Assembly: GCA_030040055.1 (NCBI GenBank)
Contig: JASHUK010000081.1
Span: forward strand, 1-5,046
Length of the DNA stretch: 5,046 nucleotides
Reading direction: 5' to 3'
Source: Nitrososphaerales archaeon
GTDB lineage: Archaea > Thermoproteota > Nitrososphaeria > Nitrososphaerales > Gagatemarchaeaceae
Every line of letters begins with the position of its first letter. The first letter of the stretch is position 1. The translations under genes and the position numbers were made by a program. The notes below the pieces were generated by a model, which did no database searches, was not told the DNA's origin, and saw nothing but the letters and a program-made list of their open reading frames with translations. Shown piece by piece: positions 1 to 5,046 of the stretch.

Positions 1-248
1 AGCTCAAGGCTTCCACCCCGCCTTTCACGTCCTTCCTGCTCAACAAGATATTGCAGGGCATGCAGTCGAAGGACCAGGCGGCGGCGTCTGCCGGGAAGCT
101 GGCGAAGGGCATGGTCCTGCGCTTCGACGTCGAGGAGGCGGAGGGCTCGATCTCGAAGCTGGTCGTCGAGAACTACGGGGACAAGGCGCGGCTGAACGAG
201 ATACTCAGCACGGTCTCCTGGACCTTCTCCCGCATGCTGGAGAAGTAG
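1..248 (+). CDS. C-terminal end of an unrecognised conserved-looking protein (5' partial)
   Basis: The frame is open from base 3 at the left edge to a TAG stop at 246-248, giving the last 81 residues of a protein whose start lies outside the window. A TTG at 51 could in principle start a 65-residue product, but the frame continues upstream without a stop and the preceding residues (PPFTSFLLNKI) look like ordinary protein, so I treat this as a gene end. The segment is soluble and mixed alpha/beta in character: an amphipathic stretch, a strand-like VLRFDVEEAEG, another strand SKLVVENYG, then a C-terminal helix ending in SRMLEK. I see no membrane segment, cysteine motif or recognisable catalytic motif, and I do not recognise the family. 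It converges on the PfkB-family kinase gene with no bases between the two stops. Coding is well supported by frame and composition; the function is unknown. Confidence 0.72.
   Translation, partial: LKASTPPFTSFLLNKILQGMQSKDQAAASAGKLAKGMVLRFDVEEAEGSISKLVVENYGDKARLNEILSTVSWTFSRMLEK
224..245. repeat. 22-nt near-perfect palindrome at the convergent gene junction
   Basis: Arms CTTCTCC (224-230) and GGAGAAG (239-245) are perfect reverse complements. The 8-nt centre contains a further palindrome, GCATGC (232-237), so 10 of 11 symmetric pairs match; only 231/238 fails. On the plus strand it encodes the last seven codons of the left-edge gene, just before its TAG. On the minus strand it starts 3 nt past the kinase stop codon. 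RNA from either strand could fold into a 7-bp stem. No U-run follows on either side, so it is not a classical archaeal terminator. A role in 3'-end definition or RNA stability is inference; chance or coding constraint is possible. Confidence 0.5.
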
Positions 249-251
249 CTA
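246..251. other. Abutting convergent stop codons forming TAGCTA
   Basis: The TAG of the plus-strand gene (246-248) is followed directly by CTA (249-251), the complement of the kinase gene's TAG. The two genes therefore have no intergenic base, and the six bases form a palindrome. Neither flank has a T-run, so each transcript must end inside, or read into, the opposite coding region, giving antisense overlap of 3' ends. Confidence 0.9.
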
Positions 252-1211
252 CCCTTCGGAAAGCACGTCGCTGAGTGTAGGCGGCTCATACCTCGGCGAC
301 CTCAGATAGAGCCCGGCCGCCGCGTTGGCGAGCCTGACCCGCTCCCCGGGCGGGACTCCCTTGAGCCTCCCGTAGATGGAGGCCGCGTTCCATACGTCCC
401 CCGCCCCCGTCCGGGTGCCGGGCATCACCTTCGCGACCCTGCTCCATGACACGGCGCCGCCGCCGTCAGACGTGTAGGAAGCCCGCTCCGAATGCAGGTC
501 GAACGACACCCCCAGCCTGCCGGCGACGGCCCCGCACAGGACGTCGAGCCGCCTGCCGCGGACCCCGAGCAGACGGGCAGCCGCCCTCCCCTCCCACTCG
601 TTCATGCTGACCCAGTCGGCCAGGCCGTCTCTTCCGACCGCCGACATGAGCGACAGGAACTCCTCCGGCCGGTCCCGGAAGTCGGCAGGGTCGAAGAATA
701 TCGTCTTGTTCGGGCCGAGCCGCGACCTCAACGCCGACAGGAGCTCGCTCCCCGACCCGTTCGCGGCCCAGTTCACCGCGCAGACCACCCGTGCCGACGC
801 GAGGCTCCTCCAGTCTTCCTCGTCCAGCTTCTCCGGGCCGAAGGAGGCCGCCCCGCCGCTTTCTCCCAGCATGACGTTTGCTTTCCCCTCGATGGCCACC
901 GTCAGCCCGGCGGGACCAGGCTTCACCCTGACTTCTGCGTCCAGCCCCTCGAACGGCCCCCGGAGGATCCGCTCGTGCTCGGGGTCGCTGTGCGTGACCA
1001 GAAGGACCCTCAAGCCCAGCCTCGCGAGGGCGTGCGCAAGGTCGACCGCGTTCCCCCCCGCCTTGTCGGACTGGGGGACGCCGTGGATGCCCCCTCCCCC
1101 CTCCGCCGCCTTGGCCTTCATCGAGCGGACGAGGCCGCCGAGGCTCCGGGCGCCGACGAGCCTGTCGACGAAGTAGTCGTGCATCACCGCGGCGTCGAAG
1201 GGCTCGGCCAA
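249..1211 (-). CDS. PfkB/ribokinase-family carbohydrate (or nucleoside) kinase
   Basis: This 320-residue protein has the family's usual length and layout. The N-terminal strand and substrate-site region carry DAAVMHDYFVDRLV (6-19), where Asp12 is in the position of the family's substrate-binding aspartate. A glycine-rich stretch leads into the GG motif, KAGGNAVDLAHALARLG (50-66). A central NEWE segment (204-207) follows, and the C-terminal PfkB signature PGTRTGAGDVWNAA (264-277) holds the GAGD anion hole with Asp272 as the expected catalytic base. It should transfer phosphate from a nucleotide to a sugar or nucleoside hydroxyl in the cytoplasm; the substrate cannot be read from the sequence. 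The TTG start at 1211 is one nucleotide after the upstream ACT gene's TGA. An in-frame stop lies three codons upstream, and the internal GTG/ATG at residues 9-10 would cut the first beta strand, so I keep TTG. The pair looks translationally coupled. Family assignment is firm; substrate unknown. Confidence 0.88.
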   Translation of the reverse strand: MAEPFDAAVMHDYFVDRLVGARSLGGLVRSMKAKAAEGGGGIHGVPQSDKAGGNAVDLAHALARLGLRVLLVTHSDPEHERILRGPFEGLDAEVRVKPGPAGLTVAIEGKANVMLGESGGAASFGPEKLDEEDWRSLASARVVCAVNWAANGSGSELLSALRSRLGPNKTIFFDPADFRDRPEEFLSLMSAVGRDGLADWVSMNEWEGRAAARLLGVRGRRLDVLCGAVAGRLGVSFDLHSERASYTSDGGGAVSWSRVAKVMPGTRTGAGDVWNAASIYGRLKGVPPGERVRLANAAAGLYLRSPRYEPPTLSDVLSEG

Positions 1212-1212
1212 C

Positions 1213-1719
1213 TCACTTCAGGATCTTCAGGCTTCTGACCATCCGCAGCCCGTTCAGCTCTGCGAGGGCGGCCCCGGGGATCTCACCCTCGACCACCAGC
1301 GTCATCTTCGCGTCGGGGACCATGTCCGGGTCGTCCGCGAGCGCCTGCCTGACGACCATCCCGTGCCTCGACAGTATCTCCGCGACCGCCGCCATCACCC
1401 CCGGCGACCTCGGGTCGGCCTCGACCACCACGGCGCTGTAGCCGAGCTGCGACACCAGGTGGGCCAGGCTCGCGCCCAGCGGCATGGTCTTGGAGAATAT
1501 CGAGTAGAGGTACCTGTTCCCCCTGATCTGCTCGACCGTCTGCTTGACCACCCTGCGGTCGACCCCTACCGCCCTCGCCACGGCCGTGTAGTCCACTTCG
1601 ACGTCGCCGACGTATATCTTGTCCTCGTCAGACACCCGCAGGCCGCACTCTATCATCTTCCTGACCACGTCGGGCCGCACCACCTGGCGCTGGAACTCCT
1701 TCCTGATCCTGGGCCACAT
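1213..1719 (-). CDS. Archaeal HTH plus ACT-domain regulator (COG2150-type, predicted amino-acid metabolism)
   Basis: The 168-residue protein matches in length and architecture the archaeal family annotated as predicted regulator of amino acid metabolism with an ACT domain (COG2150). Residues about 12-66 look like a helical, HTH-like N-terminal part; VDYTAVARAVGVDRRVVKQT (42-61) reads as a helix-turn-helix. A linker with SIFSKTMPLGASLAHL (73-88) leads to an ACT domain at about 95-168: strand SAVVVEADPRSPG, helix VMAAVAEILSRHG, strands MVVRQALAD and AKMTLVVEGEIP, helix AALAELNG and final strand VRSLKIL, the beta-alpha-beta-beta-alpha-beta order. ACT domains usually bind amino acids, so ligand-responsive control is expected, but the ligand and DNA target are unknown. 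The ATG at 1719 is the only plausible start: the frame is closed by TAG at 1747-1749. No Shine-Dalgarno sequence precedes it, so a leaderless message is plausible. The kinase gene follows after one base. Confidence 0.85.
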   Translation of the reverse strand: MWPRIRKEFQRQVVRPDVVRKMIECGLRVSDEDKIYVGDVEVDYTAVARAVGVDRRVVKQTVEQIRGNRYLYSIFSKTMPLGASLAHLVSQLGYSAVVVEADPRSPGVMAAVAEILSRHGMVVRQALADDPDMVPDAKMTLVVEGEIPGAALAELNGLRMVRSLKILK

Positions 1720-1742
1720 CCGGGTGCTGCGGTGCTCTTCTG

Positions 1743-1750
1743 TACGCTAA
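1743..1750 (-). promoter_or_regulatory. Weak TATA-like box ahead of the ACT regulator
   Basis: In the 57-nt gap after tldE (1720-1776), the minus strand reads TTAGCGTA, preceded by purine-rich GGAAAGG. It is centred about 27 nt upstream of the ATG at 1719, the spacing expected for a leaderless archaeal message, and the start lacks a Shine-Dalgarno sequence. The box has internal G and C and is a poor match, so it could be chance. Nothing else is visible in this gap. Confidence 0.25.
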
Positions 1751-1776
1751 TGAGCCTTTCCAGACTTGCCGGGGGA

Positions 1777-3108
1777 TTATTCGTACGCCTTCGTGACCGT
1801 GATCCCGTCGAGCATCACCCACGGGCACAGCGTGGGGGTCGAGACCTCCCACCACTCTATCCACTCCCTGGCCTTCGACAGCATCTGCACGGACGAGAAC
1901 GCCCTCTGCAGGTCGTCGCCGACCCTCATCCCCTTCAGGGGCTTCGCGACCTCTCCGCCCTTCACGAGGTAGGCGCCGTCCCTCGGGACGGTGGAGAACT
2001 CTCCCGTCCTGTAGTTCTTGAACCTGGTGTACCAGTTGCTCGTCAGGATTATACCCTCGCCCATCTCCCTGACCATCTCCTCGTAGCTCGCGTCCCCCGC
2101 CCCGACCTCCAGGTTCCACGCGTGGGGCTGCACGAGCCCGGCGTTCCCCGTCGTCTCGGTCTTCCACTTCCTAGCCGTGGTCAGGTTGTGGAGGTAAGTG
2201 GACAGGACCCCGTCCTCGATGATCTTCACGGACTTCGTGGGCATCCCCTCGTCGTCGAAGCGCCGCCCTCCGAGCCCTCCCCGGACAGACCCGTGGTCCG
2301 TAAGGGAGAACTGCCGCGCCGCCACCTTCTTGCCCAGCTTGTCGGTCAGGTAGGACGTCCCCGCGTCGACCGAGAAGGCTGACGCCGAGTCCCCCACTAT
2401 CTCGATGAGGTTCGAAGCGACGGTCGGGCTCATCATGACCCTGTACTTGCCGGCCTGCGGCTCAGACGCGTCGGCCATCCGCTTGGCGTCAGACCCGGCC
2501 CTCTCCCCCGCCATCTCGGGGTCGAACCCAGCCAAGGTGGCCGAACAGGAGAGGCCGTGGCCGCTGGCGTCGTTCGCCGCGAAGGAACGTATGTTGAGCT
2601 TGATGGAGGCGCGGGTCTCGGCTCCCTTCGTCCCCGACGAGGTGAGGATGGCGCTCGAGACGGTGGAAGCTTCGATCACGCCGGCGGACCTCTTCCCTCC
2701 GGCCTTCAGGGACGCGCCTATGGCCCTCTTCGCGAGGTCGGGGAGCTCCGGCCCCACGCTGTCCAGCTTCCTGTCGAAGCCGGCAGAGGCCGAGGGATAC
2801 TTCTTCGCCGCGTCAGGGAGCGAGGCGTATTCGGACTGGGGCAGGCCCTTGAGCGAGGCGAACAGGTCGGAGACGAAACGCTTCACCCCGGAGGGCTCGA
2901 GGTTGGAGGTGGACGCGATCCCCCTCCGCTTCCCCTTCGCCACGTAGACCATCATCTCGGCCTCCTCGACGTGGTTCACCACGGTGACCGAGCTGTTCGC
3001 GAACCTGATCATCCTCTCCCTCGCCTTCGACGTGAGCGCTACCGCGTCCTCCGCCCCGAGCCTGTCCGCGGTCCCTATGGCGAGCTCGTTCAGGCCTTCG
3101 ATGTCCAA
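1777..3108 (-). CDS. tldE: TldE/PmbA, non-catalytic partner of the TldD metalloprotease
   Basis: The 443-residue protein is of full family length (PF01523 type). Family landmarks are the N-terminal RFANSSVTVVN (35-45), a central MSPTVASNLIEIVGDSASA (226-244), RRFDDEGMPTKSVKIIEDGV (282-301) followed by STYLHNLTTARKWKTETTGN, and the archaeal-style C-terminal segments SNWYTRFKNYRTGEFSTVPR (357-376) and YLVKGGEVAKPLKGMRVGD. The HExxxH zinc motif is absent, as expected for TldE; it forms a heteromer with TldD that trims unfolded or modified peptides in the cytoplasm. In bacteria the pair matures microcin B17 and degrades CcdA; archaeal substrates are unclear. The TTG start at 3108 is chosen because a perfect GAGGTGA Shine-Dalgarno lies 4 nt upstream, overlapping the tldD stop, and because residues from there fit the family's N-terminus. 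Four bases separate it from tldD, so the two are almost surely co-translated. Confidence 0.93.
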   Translation of the reverse strand: MDIEGLNELAIGTADRLGAEDAVALTSKARERMIRFANSSVTVVNHVEEAEMMVYVAKGKRRGIASTSNLEPSGVKRFVSDLFASLKGLPQSEYASLPDAAKKYPSASAGFDRKLDSVGPELPDLAKRAIGASLKAGGKRSAGVIEASTVSSAILTSSGTKGAETRASIKLNIRSFAANDASGHGLSCSATLAGFDPEMAGERAGSDAKRMADASEPQAGKYRVMMSPTVASNLIEIVGDSASAFSVDAGTSYLTDKLGKKVAARQFSLTDHGSVRGGLGGRRFDDEGMPTKSVKIIEDGVLSTYLHNLTTARKWKTETTGNAGLVQPHAWNLEVGAGDASYEEMVREMGEGIILTSNWYTRFKNYRTGEFSTVPRDGAYLVKGGEVAKPLKGMRVGDDLQRAFSSVQMLSKAREWIEWWEVSTPTLCPWVMLDGITVTKAYE

Positions 3109-3112
3109 GCTC

Positions 3113-3119
3113 TCACCTC
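3113..3119 (-). promoter_or_regulatory. Shine-Dalgarno of tldE overlapping the tldD stop codon
   Basis: The minus strand reads GAGGTGA, a full complement of the archaeal 16S rRNA tail core (CACCUCC type). Its last three bases are the TGA of tldD, and the TTG start of tldE follows after GAGC. This settles the tldE start and implies termination-reinitiation coupling, which would help keep the two subunits in balance. Confidence 0.8.
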
Positions 3120-4552
3120 GCCCCCAGCTTGATCCCGGCCAGCAGAGTCTCCGGCCCGCCTGTCCACACAGGCGCCCCCTGCATCGGGTCTCCCTTGCCG
3201 CAGGTGGCAGACTCGAACTCCAGCTTCTTGCTCCGCGCCTTCACGCTGCTCCACAGCCTGGGGGTCGTGATCTCCAGGACCGGGGCCTTCACCAGCCCCT
3301 TCACTTCGCCGTTCTCTATCAGGTAGGCCTCCAGGGCCACGTACCTCTGGTTGAGGCGCTTGTCGTCGATGTTCCACTCGGTGAACGACTTGAAGAAGAC
3401 GCCGTGCTTCACCTCCTTGAGGAGCTCCTCGGTCGTGTAGTCTCCGGGCTCCACAAAGGTGTTCGCCATCCTGATGATCGGCTCCCTGTCGAACCCGGAA
3501 GCCCGGGACGCGCCGTTGCTCTCCACCCCGAACTCCGACGCGGTCACCCTGTTCTGCAGGAACTCGTTGATGTAGCCGTCCTTGATCAGCCTCCTCTTCC
3601 TCCCCGTGACCCCCTCGTCGTCGACCGGGGTCATGCCGTTGGAGTTCGGCAGAGTGGGGTCGTCGCTCACGTTGGCCTCCGCGCTACCTATCTTCCTGCC
3701 GATGCTGTCGGCCTTCAGGTAGGACTCCCCAGCCTGGGCCCCTTCTCTCCCGAGCACCCTGTCGGCCTCCTGCGGGTGCCCCACCGACTCGTGCGCGGCG
3801 ATACCGGACAGCTCCGGGCTCAGCACCACGTCCAGGGTGTCCGTCGGGGGCTTGCGGGAGTTCCTGAGCACCTTCCCCATGACCTTGGCCTCCTCTTCGA
3901 TCCTTGCGACGAGGCCTATCCGGTCCACGACCTCCAGCCCTCCCGTCTCCCCCTGCTGGATGAACCTCTGCGCCGTCTCTCCCCCCTCCATCGCGGTAAG
4001 CGAGCAGAACGACAGGATCCTCGGGATCCTCGCCTGCACCTTCGCCCCGTCGCTGTTCACGTAGTACTTCTCGTCCAGCCCGGCCAGTATCACGATTATC
4101 CTTCCGGGGATCTTGACCCCCGCCTTTCCGTCGGCTATCCTCTTCTCCGCCTCCATGAGCACCTCCCTCAGCCAGGTCGCGTCGGCCCCCTCGATCTTCT
4201 TCTTCTCCTTGGGCGCCCACTTCGCCTTCGCCGCCTTCGACGAATCGAACTTGATCGGCTTCTTCAGGATCGACGACGAGGCGCCGGCTAGCTTAACCGC
4301 CCTGGCGGCGAGGTCCTTGACGCTGGCGGCGTCCATCGAGTTGGTGGCGGCGAATCCCAATGCTCCTCTGGACAGGACCCTGATCCCCACTCCGTAGCCT
4401 TCTTCGAAGAAGGACGGCTGGGGCTCCCCGTTCTTCAGGACGAACTCCCTGACCCTCGTCCCCTGGACCCTGGCCTCGGCGTAGGTGGCGCCCGACGATT
4501 CGGCCCTCTTCAGCGCGTCCTCGGCCAGCCCCTTCGCCTGCTCTAAGTCCAA
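3113..4552 (-). CDS. tldD: TldD zinc metalloprotease, catalytic subunit of TldD/TldE
   Basis: The 479-residue protein is full length. The zinc-binding motif is intact: His254-Glu255-Ser-Val-Gly-His259, within SGIAAHESVGHPQEADRV (249-266), followed by Glu262 and Asp264. A second family landmark near the C-terminus, ATCGKGDPMQG (449-459), carries Cys451 where TldD proteins place a conserved metal-ligand cysteine. Other family segments are GYGVGIRVLSRGALGFAATN (52-71) and DDEGVTGRKRRLIKDGYINE (311-330). The enzyme hydrolyses peptide bonds of unfolded or modified peptides as a heteromer with TldE. The TTG at 4552 is chosen because no ATG, GTG or TTG occurs in frame between it and the previous gene's stop at 4616, and the N-terminus (ALKRAESSGATYAEARV) matches the family. 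There is no Shine-Dalgarno sequence, but a TATA-like box lies about 26 nt upstream, so the message may be leaderless. A lysine/alanine-rich stretch at 103-120 is probably a surface loop. Confidence 0.95.
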   Translation of the reverse strand: MDLEQAKGLAEDALKRAESSGATYAEARVQGTRVREFVLKNGEPQPSFFEEGYGVGIRVLSRGALGFAATNSMDAASVKDLAARAVKLAGASSSILKKPIKFDSSKAAKAKWAPKEKKKIEGADATWLREVLMEAEKRIADGKAGVKIPGRIIVILAGLDEKYYVNSDGAKVQARIPRILSFCSLTAMEGGETAQRFIQQGETGGLEVVDRIGLVARIEEEAKVMGKVLRNSRKPPTDTLDVVLSPELSGIAAHESVGHPQEADRVLGREGAQAGESYLKADSIGRKIGSAEANVSDDPTLPNSNGMTPVDDEGVTGRKRRLIKDGYINEFLQNRVTASEFGVESNGASRASGFDREPIIRMANTFVEPGDYTTEELLKEVKHGVFFKSFTEWNIDDKRLNQRYVALEAYLIENGEVKGLVKAPVLEITTPRLWSSVKARSKKLEFESATCGKGDPMQGAPVWTGGPETLLAGIKLGAR

Positions 4553-4573
4553 CGCACGGGGCGCCGTCCGGAT

Positions 4574-4589
4574 GATATTTCTGCGTTTC
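4574..4589 (-). promoter_or_regulatory. Candidate TATA/BRE promoter of tldD
   Basis: In the 63-nt gap 4553-4615 the minus strand reads GAAACGCAG followed by AAATATC, the only AT-rich patch in an otherwise G+C-rich gap. AAATAT (4575-4580) is centred about 26 nt from the first base of the tldD TTG codon, which matches a TATA box with transcription starting at or next to the start codon. The purine-rich GAAACGCAG lies where a BRE would be. Nothing else, including a T-run terminator for the upstream gene, is evident in the gap. Confidence 0.5.
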
Positions 4590-4615
4590 CGCGGGGGATG
4601 GGGACCCTTTCCTCG

Positions 4616-5046
4616 TCACTTCGCGGCTATTTCGATGGGGTCCCCCTTCACGGGCAGCGTCACCCTGCCTCTGGCCCCCTTGAACTCGGAGAAGAGCGAG
4701 GGGTGCTCCGTGTGTATCGGGACCACCCTCTTTGCCTTGACCGAATCGACCATGCGCCTGACCCCGTCCAAGGGGGCGTGCCCCGAGGCGTGGACCTGGT
4801 GGTAGCTGAACTTCAGGTGGGCCATCCAGTTCTTCACTACCTTCTCCTCCCTCTCCCCCTCCTCGTTGAAGGCTTCCGTCGCGGCGTGGACGTAGGTCCC
4901 TCCTCTGTCCGGCTTGATGTCGATGAGCTCGGTGAAGTTCCAGGCGTCCAGGTGGAGGAAGAGCTCCTTCTGTCGCGCCCTGACCTCCTCCGCGGGGACC
5001 CCTCCGTCGAGGAACCTCCTCTCCCACCGCAGATAGTCCTTGTCAT
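4616..5046 (-). CDS. C-terminal part of an RNase J-like beta-CASP/MBL-fold hydrolase (5' partial)
   Basis: The frame is open from the right edge (first whole codon at 5044-5042) to a TGA at 4616-4618, giving the last 142 residues; the start is outside the window. An ATG at 4837 would give only 73 residues and would drop clearly family-like sequence, so it is internal. Visible landmarks, counted from the fragment's first residue, are GGTYVHAATEAFNEE (48-62), HQVHASGHAPLDG (82-94) and VVPIHTEHPSLF (108-119). The SGHA and PxHxE motifs match the C-terminal metal-site histidines of the RNase J branch of beta-CASP metallo-beta-lactamases. The family processes or degrades RNA, mainly as a 5'-3' exonuclease, using two zinc ions. 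The protein ends about 28 residues after the HTEHP motif, so it lacks the long C-terminal domain of bacterial RNase J, as archaeal forms do. The catalytic HxHxDH motif would be upstream and is not seen, so activity cannot be judged. Confidence 0.82.
   Translation of the reverse strand, partial: DKDYLRWERRFLDGGVPAEEVRARQKELFLHLDAWNFTELIDIKPDRGGTYVHAATEAFNEEGEREEKVVKNWMAHLKFSYHQVHASGHAPLDGVRRMVDSVKAKRVVPIHTEHPSLFSEFKGARGRVTLPVKGDPIEIAAK

Noticed and set aside
492..1238. Overlapping plus-strand open frames opposite the kinase (also 604-1176).
   Set aside because: The opposite strand encodes a complete PfkB-family protein with its signature; these frames have biased composition and no motif.
1363..2382. 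A 339-codon plus-strand open frame spanning the ACT gene, the gap and the end of tldE.
   Set aside because: It crosses two well-supported genes and a gap, has His/Pro/Arg/Leu-rich composition and resembles no family; it is a shadow of high G+C coding.
2405..3132. Plus-strand open frames opposite tldE (2405-2947 and 2557-3132).
   Set aside because: They are antisense to a full-length TldE and show no ribosome binding site or recognisable domain.
2984..4291. A 435-codon open frame on the plus strand opposite tldD.
   Set aside because: It is antisense to a gene with intact catalytic motifs, and its translation is rich in Arg, Leu, Pro, His and Val with no domain; G+C-rich third positions on the minus strand remove stops from this frame.
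4583..4592. A GCG-TTTC-CGC mini hairpin (GAAA tetraloop on the minus strand) before tldD.
   Set aside because: The stem is only three base pairs and overlaps the likely promoter element, so it is expected by chance.
4616..4618. The nuclease and tldD are in the same reading frame, separated by one TGA and 21 open codons, which might suggest a readthrough fusion.
   Set aside because: Both proteins have normal family ends, the gap holds a promoter-like box, and one chance in three gives the same frame; nothing near the TGA suggests recoding.
4293..5027. A 244-codon minus-strand frame across the nuclease end and the start of tldD.
   Set aside because: It overlaps two recognised proteins in another frame, and its translation is dominated by Gly, Arg and Glu typical of a shifted G+C-rich frame.
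4837..5046. A minus-strand frame starting with ATG at the right edge.
   Set aside because: The translation is an Arg/Ser/Thr-rich shifted frame; the true frame two bases over continues the RNase J-like protein.
1..5046. A check by eye for CRISPR repeats, tRNA or rRNA genes, insertion-sequence ends and long direct repeats.
   Set aside because: None was seen; nearly every base falls in one of six protein genes, leaving only gaps of 63, 57, 4, 1 and 0 nt.

Overview
This 5,046-base window is G+C rich, densely coding and very probably archaeal. The archaeal signs are a small ACT-domain regulator of the COG2150 type (an essentially archaeal family), an archaeal-style TldD/TldE pair, an RNase J-like metallo-beta-lactamase end with a PIHTEHP motif, an AT-rich TATA-like box about 26 nt from a start codon that has no Shine-Dalgarno sequence, and use of AGG/AGA arginine and ATA isoleucine codons. 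Three of the four complete genes begin with TTG. A TACK-type archaeon (Nitrososphaerota or a related lineage) is my best guess, but the sequence alone does not fix the phylum.

Layout: five genes lie head to tail on the minus strand, so they read from the right edge leftwards. First comes the C-terminal part of an RNase J-like beta-CASP/MBL nuclease (4616 to the right edge). A 63-nt gap with a promoter-like box follows, then tldD (3113-4552) and tldE (1777-3108), 4 nt apart, with the tldE Shine-Dalgarno built over the tldD stop codon. A 57-nt gap leads to a COG2150-type HTH/ACT regulator (1213-1719), and one nucleotide later a PfkB-family sugar or nucleoside kinase (249-1211). At the left edge the C-terminal end of an unrecognised plus-strand gene (to 248) converges on the kinase. 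The two stop codons abut exactly and form TAGCTA, and a 22-nt near-perfect palindrome sits beside them.

How the genes may work together: TldD and TldE form a known heteromeric zinc metalloprotease (TldD catalytic, TldE non-catalytic) acting on unfolded or modified peptides. No peptide substrate gene is visible here. The ACT regulator and the kinase look like one translationally coupled unit, which suggests, without proving, that an amino-acid-type signal is linked to the kinase's pathway. The whole minus-strand set could be one transcript or two or three short ones.

The window is mostly ordinary core-type archaeal sequence. I see no CRISPR array, mobile element, tRNA, rRNA or clear defence system. 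The points most worth a second look are the convergent stop/stop junction with its palindrome, the heavy use of TTG starts, and the ACT-kinase coupling.
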